Origin: an uncultured Clostridia bacterium
GTDB lineage: Bacteria; Bacillota; Clostridia; Christensenellales; Aristaeellaceae
Direction of reading: 5' to 3'
Length of the DNA stretch: 64,000 bases
Assembly: GCA_934647165.1 (NCBI GenBank)
Contig: CAKUFA010000002.1
Location: 1 to 64,000 of the forward strand
Below the pieces are notes generated by a model. It was not told the DNA's origin, did not search any database, and was given only the letters and a program-made list of their open reading frames with translations. Positions 23,672-32,754 of the stretch are shown here, piece after piece. The position numbers were made by a program, and so were the translations under genes. Positions within the stretch are counted from its first letter, which is position 1. Every line of letters starts with the position of its first letter.

Positions 23672-25447
23672 ATGCAGGATCAGCAAATCATGAAAACCTC
23701 GGATCTCATCCGCCGCTTTCTTCCCTACTTCCGAAAATATAAGGGCACAGTTGCCTTTGACCTGTGCTGTGCGGCCTTCACCACCGTGTGCGAACTGGTG
23801 TTGCCCATGTTAGTGCGCGCCATTACCCAGCGCGCCACGATGGACATTGCCTCGTTGACGGTGGCGTTCATTTTCAAGCTGGGCGGGCTGTATATGCTCT
23901 TGCGGGTTATTGACGCTGCGGCAAACTATTTTATGCAGTCCGTGGGGCATATCATGGGCACCAAGCTGGAAAACGACATGCGTGCCGATCTGTTCCATCA
24001 TTTGCAGCAGCTGTCCTTCAATTATTACAGCGAAACGAAGGTTGGGCAGATTATGGCCCGCATCACCTCCGATTTGTTTGAGGTGACAGAGTTTGCCCAT
24101 CATTGCCCGGAGGAATTTCTGATTGCGGCTATCAAAATCATCGTCAGCTTTGTGATCCTGTGCGGCATGAATGTGCCCCTCACGCTGATGATGTTTGCGG
24201 TGGTGCCGCTGATGGTGGCGTTTACCCGCTATTACAACAGGAAAATGCGCCGCGCTTTCAAGCTGCGCAACACCCAGGTGGGTGAAATCAATGCGCAGGT
24301 GGAGGACAGCCTGCTGGGCATCAGGGTGGTAAAGTCCTTTGCCAATGAAGAAATCGAGGAGGCGAAGTTTGCCGAGGGCAACAAGCACTTCCTGGATTTG
24401 AAGGCGCTGTCCTACAAGTATATGGCGGCCTTTGGCACCTCCAACCGCATTTTTGACGGGCTGATGTACATCATCATTGTGGTGGCAGGGGCACTGTTTA
24501 TCCGCCAGGGCACGCTGACGGCATCGGATTTTATGGCCTATCTGCTGTATGCGCAGATGCTGCTGGCCGCCATACGCCGTCTGGTGGAATTTACCGAGCA
24601 GTTTCAGCGGGGCATGACGGGCATTGAACGCTTTTGCGAAATCATGGATGCGCCCAGCGAAATTAAGGACAGCCCGGACGCCAAACCCATTGGCGATGTG
24701 AAGGGCGCTGTGGAGTTCAGGGACGTGGGCTTCCAGTATGCGGGGGGCGACCATGCGGTGCTCCATCACCTGAACCTGAAAGTACAGCCCGGCCAGTCCA
24801 TCGCGCTGGTTGGCCCCTCCGGCAGCGGCAAAACCACGTTGTGCAACCTGCTTCCCCGCTTTTATGATGTAACGGAGGGCAGCATCCTCATTGACGGCAG
24901 GGACGTGAAAAAGATCACCCTGAAGAGCCTGCGCAACGCTATTGGCATGGTGCAGCAGGAGGTTTACCTCTTCTCGGGCAGCGTGTATGAAAACATTGCC
25001 TACGGCAAGCCCGGTGCATCCCGGGAGGAAGTGGTGGAGGCCGCCAAGCTTGCCGGTGCGCACGATTTCATTATGGGTCTGCCGGAGGGGTACGATACCT
25101 TTGTGGGCGAGCGGGGCGTGAAGCTTTCCGGCGGACAGAAGCAGCGCATTTCCATTGCCCGGGTATTTCTGAAAAATCCGCCCATTCTGGTGCTGGATGA
25201 GGCAACCTCCGCCCTGGATAACGAAAGTGAACGCCTTGTGCAGCAGTCCCTGGAAAAGCTTGCGCATGGCCGCACCACCTTTACCATTGCGCACCGGCTG
25301 ACCACCATCCGTGGTGCGGATGTGATTTGGGTGCTTACGGACAAGGGCGTTGAGGAAATGGGCTCACATGAAGAGCTGATGAAAAAGGGCGGCCTGTATG
25401 CTCATCTGTATGAAATGTATACCGAGCATGGGGAGGAATTAGCATGA
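23672..25447 (+). CDS. ABC exporter, fused membrane and ATPase domains
   Basis: The 591-residue half-transporter of the MsbA/LmrA type should act as a dimer in the cytoplasmic membrane. The N-terminal roughly 310 residues hold the six-helix exporter domain. The ATPase domain has Walker A GPSGSGKTT near 380, signature LSGGQKQR near 485, Walker B LVLDEATSALD near 506 and the IAHRL switch His. The substrate (drug, lipid or peptide) cannot be read. ATG 23672 follows AAAGGAGC and has its own promoter. The stop overlaps the next start (ATGA), so translation is coupled to the GNAT-ManA fusion. Confidence 0.92.
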   Translation: MQDQQIMKTSDLIRRFLPYFRKYKGTVAFDLCCAAFTTVCELVLPMLVRAITQRATMDIASLTVAFIFKLGGLYMLLRVIDAAANYFMQSVGHIMGTKLENDMRADLFHHLQQLSFNYYSETKVGQIMARITSDLFEVTEFAHHCPEEFLIAAIKIIVSFVILCGMNVPLTLMMFAVVPLMVAFTRYYNRKMRRAFKLRNTQVGEINAQVEDSLLGIRVVKSFANEEIEEAKFAEGNKHFLDLKALSYKYMAAFGTSNRIFDGLMYIIIVVAGALFIRQGTLTASDFMAYLLYAQMLLAAIRRLVEFTEQFQRGMTGIERFCEIMDAPSEIKDSPDAKPIGDVKGAVEFRDVGFQYAGGDHAVLHHLNLKVQPGQSIALVGPSGSGKTTLCNLLPRFYDVTEGSILIDGRDVKKITLKSLRNAIGMVQQEVYLFSGSVYENIAYGKPGASREEVVEAAKLAGAHDFIMGLPEGYDTFVGERGVKLSGGQKQRISIARVFLKNPPILVLDEATSALDNESERLVQQSLEKLAHGRTTFTIAHRLTTIRGADVIWVLTDKGVEEMGSHEELMKKGGLYAHLYEMYTEHGEELA

Positions 25448-26904
25448 AGGTGCTGGAGAAAGCACATGTCGGCGATGAGAAAGAGGTTTATGAACTGTAT
25501 CGGCAAACGACCGAGCACATGCATGCGCAGGGCATCCAGCAATGGGAGATGGGCGAATATCCTGCGCCCGGCATGCCGGAAGCAGATATCGCCGCAGGCG
25601 CACTGTATGTGGTGCGGCGGGAAGGCCGCATCCTGTGCGCAGTGACCGTTGATCATCACTGGGAGGAACAGTTTAACGCCATCCCGTGGCTTTTTGGTGT
25701 GAAGCCCGGTTGCTTCCATCGCCTGGCAATTTTGCCGGAAGCGCAGGGGCAGGGCCTTGGACGGCTGGTGCTGGATGACGTGGAGGACATCCTCCGCGGC
25801 ATGGGCTGCGACTGCCTGCGCTGCGACACGCTGGAAACCAACACCCGCGCGTTGGCGCTCTATGAAGGGCGCGGCATGCGCAGGGTGGGGGCGACGCATT
25901 ATCCGCCGGATCTGACGAGAAATTATCCCTGCCTGGAAAAGCCGCTCACGGCGGACTGCCCCCTGCTGCCTGTGACCATGACCCCCGCTTTTCGCGGCGG
26001 CAAGTTAACCCCCTGGGGCGGCACAAAGCTTGGCGAAGAATATGGCAAAAAGATCACGCAGCCCACGGGCGAAAGCCTGGAGGCCAGCTGCATTCCCGGG
26101 CTGGAGAGCACCGACCCCACGGGCGCGAAGCTGCCGGAGCTGATTGCCCGCTATGGCGAAGCCTTTGCGGGAAAATACGCCCATCAAGCATTCCCGCTGC
26201 TGCTCAAAATCATTGACGCAAAGGATGCACTTTCCGTGCAGGTACATCCGGATGATGCGTTTGCCCATGAGCACGAAGGCGGCAAGCTGGGCAAAACAGA
26301 AGCTTGGCTGATTCTTTCAGCAGAGGAAGGCAGCCAGCTGGTCTACGGCATCAAGCCCGGCGCCACCCTGCCGGAGCTGCGCGCAGCCTGTGAGGCGGGC
26401 GCGGCGGTGAGCGGCTATCTGCGCCGTGTGAATGTGAAGCCCGGGGATGTGTGCTATATCCCCGCGGGCTGCGTGCATGCTATCGGTGCGGGCATTGTGC
26501 TCTATGAAATTCAGCAATCCTCCGATATTACGTACCGTTTCTATGATTGGGATCGGGTGGATGCCAAAGGCAACAAGCGCGAACTGCACCTGGACAAAGC
26601 GCTGGCGGTGACCGATCTGAACTTTGCCTTGGATCCCGTGCCTGCACCGGACGCACCCTGCGCCCGTGTGCTGGACAAGAAGTTCTTCACCCTTGATTTG
26701 CTCCATGCGCAGGAAGGACATGCCGTGCCGGTGCCGGCAGTGCAGGATTTTGCTTTCCTCACAGCGCTGGATCATGCGTTGACGCTGCGCTGGCAGGGCG
26801 GAGAACGGGTGCTGCAAAAGGGCGATACGGTATATCTGCCGACCAGTTGCCCCGCGTGTGAGGTGGTCGGCACGGGACGCGCGGCAGTGTCCATGCCCAA
26901 ATAA
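25444..26904 (+). CDS. manA: Fusion of a GNAT acetyltransferase and mannose-6-phosphate isomerase
   Basis: One uninterrupted 486-residue frame joins two enzymes. Residues 1-160 are GNAT-like: FHRLAILPEAQGQGLGRLV is the acetyl-CoA loop and NTRALALYEGRGM the family's end motif. Residues about 175-486 are a type I mannose-6-phosphate isomerase: TPWGGTKL, QVHPDD near 265, KTEAW near 285 and IPAGCVHAIG near 340, which carry the zinc ligands. ManA interconverts mannose-6-P and fructose-6-P. No stop, frameshift or internal ribosome binding site separates the parts. The gene overlaps the ABC exporter stop by four bases. The acetylation substrate is unknown. Confidence 0.88.
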   Translation: MKVLEKAHVGDEKEVYELYRQTTEHMHAQGIQQWEMGEYPAPGMPEADIAAGALYVVRREGRILCAVTVDHHWEEQFNAIPWLFGVKPGCFHRLAILPEAQGQGLGRLVLDDVEDILRGMGCDCLRCDTLETNTRALALYEGRGMRRVGATHYPPDLTRNYPCLEKPLTADCPLLPVTMTPAFRGGKLTPWGGTKLGEEYGKKITQPTGESLEASCIPGLESTDPTGAKLPELIARYGEAFAGKYAHQAFPLLLKIIDAKDALSVQVHPDDAFAHEHEGGKLGKTEAWLILSAEEGSQLVYGIKPGATLPELRAACEAGAAVSGYLRRVNVKPGDVCYIPAGCVHAIGAGIVLYEIQQSSDITYRFYDWDRVDAKGNKRELHLDKALAVTDLNFALDPVPAPDAPCARVLDKKFFTLDLLHAQEGHAVPVPAVQDFAFLTALDHALTLRWQGGERVLQKGDTVYLPTSCPACEVVGTGRAAVSMPK

Positions 26905-26953
26905 GGATGCGCTTGCCCCTGCCGGAACAAAGACCGATTCAGCGAGCATAAAA

Positions 26954-26995
26954 GCAGCGCCATGGAAAAGGAATCACTCCTTTAACCATGGCGCT
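26954..26995. repeat. Left copy of the duplicated terminator hairpin around repeat copy 1
   Basis: AGCGCCATGG (26956-26965) and CCATGGCGCT (26986-26995) form a stem with inner AAAGGA/TCCTTT pairing. The 42-base unit recurs at 27201-27242 with one mismatch. On the minus strand it is followed by TTTT, so it can terminate metH transcripts. Confidence 0.85.
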
Positions 26996-27200
26996 GCAGC
27001 ATGTCGACAAATCCTATGAGAAGGTGTCGGAGGGGCATGATGCCCCTCTGACTGGATTCGTATCGACCGGCTATGCCGGTCGGGCGGGGTGGTTTCGGCC
27101 AAAGGCGAAACCCTTCCTTCCATTTTTCACGGCCGTCAGCTTTGCTGACAGTGAAAAATGCAAACTCGACAAAGTGGCAAAGCCACTTTGTCGACATGCT
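26996..27200. mobile_element. 205-bp multi-hairpin dispersed repeat, copy 1
   Basis: Non-coding element between convergent manA and metH, with a second copy at 60849-61054 that is roughly 80% identical by eye. Its ends are inverted repeats (AGCATGTCGACAAA at the left, its complement at 27187-27200). Inside are five consecutive hairpins: 27030-27048; 27064-27082 (8-bp stem CGACCGGC); 27091-27112 (GGTTTCG/CGAAACC); 27121-27160, identical in both copies; and 27166-27194 (13-bp stem). Short frames crossing it look like spurious proteins. There is no transposase, so it could be a MITE-like or REP-like element moved in trans, or a structured RNA module. Confidence 0.75.
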
Positions 27201-27248
27201 GCAGCACCATGGAAAAGGAATCACTCCTTTAACCATGGCGCTTTTTTT
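27201..27248 (+). terminator. Right copy of the duplicated hairpin, terminator for manA
   Basis: The same 42-base hairpin unit as 26954-26995 is followed here on the plus strand by TTTTTTT (27242-27248). The two copies together keep the U-tracts of what would have been one bidirectional terminator. Confidence 0.8.
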
Positions 27249-27263
27249 GCATGAATCCGGCAT

Positions 27264-29621
27264 TCATTTGTGCCCCAGCACCGCCAGCGCGTAACGCACG
27301 GTTGCCATGGCGTCCGCGCAATAGGCATCCGCGCCTATGGCGTCGGCCATTTCCTGCGTCAGCACCGCACCGCCGACGGCTACCTTACAATCCGGCGCTT
27401 CCCGGTGCAGGAGCGCTACGGTTTTGGCCATGGCCGGAACGGTGGTGGTCATCAGGGCGGAAAGGCCAACCATGTGCAAGTGATGATCCCGAACGGCGGC
27501 CAGCGTGGCTTCCGGGGTCACATTCTTGCCCAGGTCAAACACTTCGAAGCCATAGGAGGACAGCAGCACCCGCACGATGTTCTTGCCGATATCATGCACA
27601 TCGCCTTCCACAGTAGCCAGGGCCAGGGCGCCTGCACTCTCACGCTTTTCTCCGCTGGAAGCCAGGGCGATTTCCAGCACGGCAAAGGCGGACTGGGCAG
27701 CTTGTGCGGCCATCACCAGCTGGGGCAGGTAGAGCTTGCCGTGCTCATAATCGCTGCCAACGCGGCTCAGGGCCGGCAACATCCGTGTTTCCACCACCTG
27801 CAGGGGCGCTTCGCCTTCCGCTAGGCGCTGCTGAGCCAGGCGGCGGGCGTCCAGTTCGAGCCCGCAGTAGACGCTTTCTTCCAGCGTCAGCTCCTGCCGG
27901 GTCATGGGTGCGGCGGCCTCATCCCCAAAGCGCGCCACATAGCCCGCGCAGCCTGTGTCCCTGCCGGTGAGAGCCAGGGCGCAGCAGTAAGCGTCCATCA
28001 CCTCGGGCAGCAGCGGATTGGCAATGGCGGCATCCAGCCCGGCAAACATTGCCGCAGGCAGGAACGCTGCATTCAACCGTCCGCGTGCAGGCAGGCCGAA
28101 GGAGACGTTGCTTACCCCTAGGATAGTACCCACGTGAAGCTCCTGCTTGATTCGGCGGATGGTCTCCAGGGTGATGACGGCGTTGTCCGCGCCGGTGGAC
28201 ACGGTCATGGTCAGCGCGTCCAGGAGAATGTTCCGCCTGGGAATGCCGGCGTGCTCACATGCCTGCACAATGTGCCGGGCAATGGCCATGCGTCCTTCTA
28301 CGGTTTCGGGGATGCCGCTTTCATCCAGCAGCAGACCCACCACACACCCGCCGTATTTGCGGGCAAGGGGCAGCACCGCCTCCAACACTTCCTGTTTGCC
28401 GCTGACGGAGTTAATCAGCACTTTGCCGCACACGCACCTCAGCCCTGCTTCCAGCGCCGCAGGGTCGGCGGAATCCAGCTGGAGCGGCAGAATGGATACG
28501 CCCTGAACAGCCTTCACGGCCTTTTTCATCCATGCGCTTTCATCAAGCCCAGGAAGCCCCACGTTTACATCCAAGGCCTGTGCGCCCGCTTCCTGCTGGC
28601 GCAGCGCCTCGCGCATCAGCCAGCTTTCATCGCCTGTGCGCAGGGCTTCCTTCATGGCCTTTTTGCCTGTGGGATTGATACGCTCGCCCACAATGATGGG
28701 CTTTTCACTCATGTTCACGGCCATGGCGGAGGAGGAAATCCACATGTCCGTCACAGGGGGGATGGGAACAGGGCGCACATCCTGGCAGGCTTCAATCATG
28801 CAGCGGATGTGCTCCGGCGTAGTGCCGCAGCAGCCGCCCAGCAGCCATGCGCCGCTTTCCGCCAGTACCCGGGCATACACGGCGAAGGTTGCCGCATCAT
28901 CAGGAAAGACGGTCTGCCCATCCTGCAAAACGGGCAAACCCGCGTTGGGCTGCACCAGAAGGGGCTTGTCCGTCACTTTGCGGATGCGCTGCAAAAGCGG
29001 CAGCATCTGCTCGCCGCCCAGCCCGCAGTTGAGCCCGATGACGTCCACATCCAGCCCATCCAGCAACACAGCCATGGCTTCGACTGTGCCGCCGGTGAGC
29101 AGCTTGCCGTTTCCGTCGGCGGTCATGGTGGCCAGGATGGGCAGCCGGCTGTGCTCCCGCACGCCCAACACAGCGGCCTTCATTTCATAAGGATCGGCCA
29201 TGGTTTCAATGAGCGCCATATCAGCGCCTGCGCTTTCTCCGCATTCGGCCACTTCACCAAAGATGGCCACGGCCTCCTCAAAAGCCAAATCGCCCATGGG
29301 GGCAAGCAGCTTGCCTGTGGGGCCGATATCCAGCGCCACATGGCCGTGGCCTGCCTCTTCGCAGGCGCGTCGGGCAAGCTTCACCCCGGCAAGCACAACC
29401 GGGCGCGTATCATTGCCGTATTTCAGGCGGTTTGCGCCGAAGGTGTTGCTGGTCACCACATCGCTTCCTGCAGCAAGATAGCGCGCATGAACCGCCTGCA
29501 CACGTTCAGGGTGCAGAAGATTCCAGGTTTCCGGCTTTTCGCCCGGCGTAAGTCCCGCGGCCTGCAGCTGCGTGCCCATGCCCCCATCAAAGAAAATCAA
29601 TGTATCGCCAAGGCTTATCAT
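27264..29621 (-). CDS. metH: Cobalamin-dependent methionine synthase, short form
   Basis: Transfers the methyl group of methyltetrahydrofolate to homocysteine through cobalamin. The 785-residue product has, in order, a homocysteine-binding domain with zinc cysteines (GLNCGLGG and LGGCCGTTP), a pterin-binding domain (about 300-560), a cobalamin cap domain and a B12-binding domain with DVHDIGKNIV whose His ligates cobalt. The C-terminal SAM-dependent reactivation domain of E. coli MetH is absent, as is usual in Clostridia, which use separate reactivation factors. ATG 29621 follows AGGGAGGT. It lies 49 bases behind metF in the same orientation. Confidence 0.95.
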   Translation of the reverse strand: MISLGDTLIFFDGGMGTQLQAAGLTPGEKPETWNLLHPERVQAVHARYLAAGSDVVTSNTFGANRLKYGNDTRPVVLAGVKLARRACEEAGHGHVALDIGPTGKLLAPMGDLAFEEAVAIFGEVAECGESAGADMALIETMADPYEMKAAVLGVREHSRLPILATMTADGNGKLLTGGTVEAMAVLLDGLDVDVIGLNCGLGGEQMLPLLQRIRKVTDKPLLVQPNAGLPVLQDGQTVFPDDAATFAVYARVLAESGAWLLGGCCGTTPEHIRCMIEACQDVRPVPIPPVTDMWISSSAMAVNMSEKPIIVGERINPTGKKAMKEALRTGDESWLMREALRQQEAGAQALDVNVGLPGLDESAWMKKAVKAVQGVSILPLQLDSADPAALEAGLRCVCGKVLINSVSGKQEVLEAVLPLARKYGGCVVGLLLDESGIPETVEGRMAIARHIVQACEHAGIPRRNILLDALTMTVSTGADNAVITLETIRRIKQELHVGTILGVSNVSFGLPARGRLNAAFLPAAMFAGLDAAIANPLLPEVMDAYCCALALTGRDTGCAGYVARFGDEAAAPMTRQELTLEESVYCGLELDARRLAQQRLAEGEAPLQVVETRMLPALSRVGSDYEHGKLYLPQLVMAAQAAQSAFAVLEIALASSGEKRESAGALALATVEGDVHDIGKNIVRVLLSSYGFEVFDLGKNVTPEATLAAVRDHHLHMVGLSALMTTTVPAMAKTVALLHREAPDCKVAVGGAVLTQEMADAIGADAYCADAMATVRYALAVLGHK

Positions 29622-29670
29622 GGCAGCGACCTCCCTGCGTCAGCTTTCAAAATGCGAACATGCAAAAGGA

Positions 29671-30528
29671 TTACCGGATGATTTCGGACAGATTGGCCAT
29701 GATTCTTTCCGCAATCCAAGGCTTATTCATGGTATAAAGATGGATATGCCGGATGCCGTTGGCAACTAGGTCAACAATCTGCTCGGTGGCAAAAGCGATG
29801 CCGGCCTGCGTCATGGCGGCAGGGTCATGGCTGAAGCGGTCGGCAATGGTGGCGAATCGCGGCGGCATGATGGAACCGGACAGCTTGATGACCCGCTCCA
29901 CCTGCCGTGCATCGCAAATGGGCATGATGCCTGCGCACACCGGCACGTCAATGCCTGCCCGCAGCGCGCGGTAGAGGAAATTGTACAGGATGCCGTTATC
30001 AAAGAACATCTGCGTTACCAGAAAGTTCGCACCTGCGTCCACCTTGCGCTTGAGATAGTCCATATCCTGCATGCGGCCGCCGCTTTCCGGGTGTCCCTCA
30101 GGATAACATGCCGCGCCTACGCAGAAGTCGCCCTTTGAATGGATGAAGCGAATCAGCTCCGACGCATAGGGAAAATCCCGGCAGGGTTCGCCCTCCCGGG
30201 GCAAATCGCCCCGCAGGGCCAGCACGTTGCGGATGCCTATATCCTGCATGGTGGAAAGCAGCTGCGTTACCTGATCGCGGCTGGACTGTACGCAGGTCAT
30301 GTGGCAAAGGGGTTCAACACCGCATGCCTGTACAACGCTTGCCAGATGCAGGGTATGGTTGGCAGTGCTGCCTGCCGCGCCATAGGTCACGGACATGAAT
30401 GCCGGGTGCAGCGCAGCAATTTTTTTCACTGCTTCCTCGGCCTGATGCAGTCCTTCAAATTTTTTTGGCGGGAAAACCTCGCAGGACAGGCGAACGGCGT
30501 CCTCCGACAACATGGATGCGATACGCAT
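29671..30528 (-). CDS. metF: Methylenetetrahydrofolate reductase
   Basis: Reduces 5,10-methylene-THF to 5-methyl-THF, the methyl donor for MetH next door. The 285-residue product has the family TIM-barrel motifs CEVFPPK, VTYGA, MTCV, LALRGD, FLVTQMFFD and GIMPI. ATG 30528 is chosen because AAGGAG lies about 10 bases upstream; an extension to 30552 lacks a ribosome binding site. It forms a folate/methionine operon with metH. No S-box, T-box or other SAM leader is visible in the 56 bases to the upstream gene, so any promoter is probably further upstream. Confidence 0.95.
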   Translation of the reverse strand: MRIASMLSEDAVRLSCEVFPPKKFEGLHQAEEAVKKIAALHPAFMSVTYGAAGSTANHTLHLASVVQACGVEPLCHMTCVQSSRDQVTQLLSTMQDIGIRNVLALRGDLPREGEPCRDFPYASELIRFIHSKGDFCVGAACYPEGHPESGGRMQDMDYLKRKVDAGANFLVTQMFFDNGILYNFLYRALRAGIDVPVCAGIMPICDARQVERVIKLSGSIMPPRFATIADRFSHDPAAMTQAGIAFATEQIVDLVANGIRHIHLYTMNKPWIAERIMANLSEIIR

Positions 30529-30584
30529 GAAAGAACGACTCCTTATAGGCAAAGATAAAAGAGGCGGGGTCTTTGGAAAGCCTG

Positions 30585-32015
30585 TCAGGCCAGGAAGCGG
30601 AAAAGGCTCACGAAAGGCGACAGCACGTAGATGGTCAGTCCCTTCAGGAAGGGCATCACACTTTGCGGCGCGGAAGCGTAAACGGCTTCTGCCTGCTCGT
30701 TTACGGGGGAGGACTGGGCAATCAGCGCGTCCATACCATTTCCCAGTTGCGCGGCCAGGGGCTTGCTGTACACGGCCAGCATCAGCTCCGTGTCGATATA
30801 GGCCGAACGGGGGTCAACGTTGAAGGAGCCGAATACGCTCAGGCAATCGTCAATCAGGATGGATTTGGTGTGCATGCTGTAAGCGGACTGCTGCTCCAGC
30901 ACGCGCGCGTCCATGCGGTTGGTCATACCGCGATGGAACACGCCGTCCGCCGAAGCAATGATGTTGTTGCCGCTGGCGGCGGAGTTGGTGATGAGCGTCA
31001 CGTCCGTATCAAGGGCGCACAGCTGCGAGAGCGCGTCCCGCATGGGGGCGTCCATCACAAAATAGGGGCTTTCCAGGATGACCCGGGTTTTGGCGCTGCC
31101 CATCAGGTCAAGCATTTTGGCATAAACAAGCGGTGCTTTGGGGCGGGCGCTGATGTCACCGGAGAGCAGCGCGGTTTTGTCCACCGGAGCAAAGGCTGAA
31201 AAATCCGGCAGGGTCAGGTCACGGGTTTGCTGGATTTGTGCCCACATCTCCCGGAGCCGGTCGGCTGCCGCGGAAACTTTGCCTGCCAGCAGACCTGGCA
31301 CGCTTTCATACCGTGCGGCGCACAACGTGGAAGTCCACATGGCGTCGAAATACTCCGCCACCTGCTGGCATGCGCCGCGGCCTTCCCGGTCGTGGTGCAG
31401 CAGAATGTCGCGGTCGTAGTTATAGTTCGGGTTCCCTTCCTGGGAGAGGAACTCATCCGCCACGTTGCGTCCGCCCAGGATCAGCCATTCATCGTCCACC
31501 ACAAAAAATTTTTCGTGATAGCGGGCATTGAGTCCCATGGGATCCAACAGATTCACCGGGTTGTAGAAGCGGATTTCCACGTTCGGGTGGCTGCCGAGGG
31601 CGTAGGCCGCCGGGTCAAGCTTTAGGTTTACAAAGCCGATCAGCCCGTCGATGATCAGCTGAACCCGCACACCGCGGTCAGCCGCGGCCAGCAGGGCGGC
31701 GGTCACCTGCGTGCCGCTTTCATCCATGGCATAGATGTACGAGCCTGCCTGGATGCTGCTTTGTGCTCCTGCGATGAGCCGCAGTCGCATATCCAGCGCT
31801 TCGCTTCCGGTTTCAAGCATGGTGGCGCTGTCCACATTGGCGTCGGACAGGGCGTTCTCTAACCAATTTTCGGCAAGCTGCGCCTTGGGCGGGAAAGCGT
31901 AGGGCAGCACCGCGACGATTGCATAAACCAGCAGGAGCAGCAGCACAATACGCCGGATCCTTCGCCCAATGGAGTGCTTTTTCTTTCTCTGGGGTGTAAG
32001 CTGTGGCTGCGCCAT
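30585..32015 (-). CDS. Phospholipase-D-family cardiolipin synthase-like protein
   Basis: The 476-residue membrane protein has one N-terminal transmembrane segment (about residues 18-40, after a KKKHSIGRRIRR stretch) and two HKD motifs: YHEKFFVVDD followed by LGGRNV, and MHTKSILIDD followed by FGSFNVDPRS. These place it in the PLD superfamily, probably joining phosphatidylglycerols to cardiolipin. ATG 32015 follows AAGGAGG. It precedes metF by 56 bases on the same strand and may be co-transcribed with metF-metH, although the functions are unrelated. Confidence 0.85.
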   Translation of the reverse strand: MAQPQLTPQRKKKHSIGRRIRRIVLLLLLVYAIVAVLPYAFPPKAQLAENWLENALSDANVDSATMLETGSEALDMRLRLIAGAQSSIQAGSYIYAMDESGTQVTAALLAAADRGVRVQLIIDGLIGFVNLKLDPAAYALGSHPNVEIRFYNPVNLLDPMGLNARYHEKFFVVDDEWLILGGRNVADEFLSQEGNPNYNYDRDILLHHDREGRGACQQVAEYFDAMWTSTLCAARYESVPGLLAGKVSAAADRLREMWAQIQQTRDLTLPDFSAFAPVDKTALLSGDISARPKAPLVYAKMLDLMGSAKTRVILESPYFVMDAPMRDALSQLCALDTDVTLITNSAASGNNIIASADGVFHRGMTNRMDARVLEQQSAYSMHTKSILIDDCLSVFGSFNVDPRSAYIDTELMLAVYSKPLAAQLGNGMDALIAQSSPVNEQAEAVYASAPQSVMPFLKGLTIYVLSPFVSLFRFLA

Positions 32016-32099
32016 GGAAAATCCTCCTTGCGGATGGTGCGTTGTGTGTTTCAAGGCCGTCCATAGAAGAAAAATGTGCGGAAGGGACGACTGCGTCCG

Positions 32100-32636
32100 T
32101 CACTTCTTTGGGTGACATGCTTCTTCATTGCCAAGCAAAAGGCGGTAGTACGCGCGAATACGCCCGTCATAGGCGGGCATAACCCGTAGCCGCACAAACC
32201 CTGCTTTTTCAAAAGAACGGAAGGAAGGTACATTGTCCGGATCAACCGTGGCATACATGGCGCGGCATCCAAGCGCTTCTGCCCGGCGGCGGAAAAAGGT
32301 CAGAAACGCACTGTGAATCCCCTGCCGCCGCCATGCCGGATCCACGATAACATCCCGGAAATCGAAGGAGCGGGCGCTCTCGTCCCCTACCTTGGCGGCG
32401 TAGCAGCCGCCGGGATGCGTTTCCCCTGCGCATGCGACCCCGAAGGCAATCAGCGCGCCTTTTTCCCAAAGGCCGCAGGCATAACCGCAGCGCGTATCCT
32501 GTGCGAATTCTTCCGGTGCATTTGGAAAATACCACCGCTTGTCCGGCAGCGCCAGGAGCATCTTTTCCTGTAGCAGGAGCATTTGCGGCACGTCCGCTTC
32601 GGTGAGCGGCACTATCCGGGAAAGCCAGTCGGGCAT
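32100..32636 (-). CDS. GNAT-family N-acetyltransferase
   Basis: The 178-residue product has the GNAT core: FRDVIVDPAWRRQGIHSAFL as motif A with the acetyl-CoA loop (RRQGIH), then ATVDPDNVPSFRSFEKAGF as motif B. The substrate is unknown; small molecule, peptide N-terminus and antibiotic are all possible. ATG 32636 follows AAAGGAG. It is divergent from the HAD gene across a roughly 120-base intergenic region and upstream of the cardiolipin synthase-like gene. Confidence 0.88.
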   Translation of the reverse strand: MPDWLSRIVPLTEADVPQMLLLQEKMLLALPDKRWYFPNAPEEFAQDTRCGYACGLWEKGALIAFGVACAGETHPGGCYAAKVGDESARSFDFRDVIVDPAWRRQGIHSAFLTFFRRRAEALGCRAMYATVDPDNVPSFRSFEKAGFVRLRVMPAYDGRIRAYYRLLLGNEEACHPKK

Positions 32637-32697
32637 GGGCTTCGACTCCTTTCATTAAAACATGTTTTCTTTCGACCCTGCGGGCAAAAATCCCTGC

Positions 32698-32726
32698 TTG
32701 ACAGTCGCGGGAAGGTCACGTATGAT
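32698..32726 (+). promoter_or_regulatory. Sigma-A promoter of the HAD gene
   Basis: TTGACA (32698-32703) and TATGAT (32721-32726) are exactly 17 bases apart, ahead of GAGGAGG and ATG 32755. Confidence 0.75.
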
Positions 32727-32754
32727 AATCGGAAAACTTTGAGGAGGAACGGCG

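Noticed and set aside
26988..27294. Short frames across repeat copy 1 (and 60925-61183 across copy 2) that look conserved between the copies
   Set aside because: The similarity comes from the repeated hairpins. The frames have no ribosome binding site, change frame between copies and run into unrelated sequence, so they are not proteins.
30529..30584. SAM or T-box riboswitch expected before metF-metH
   Set aside because: Only 56 bases separate metF from the upstream gene, too short for either class, and no conserved core is present.
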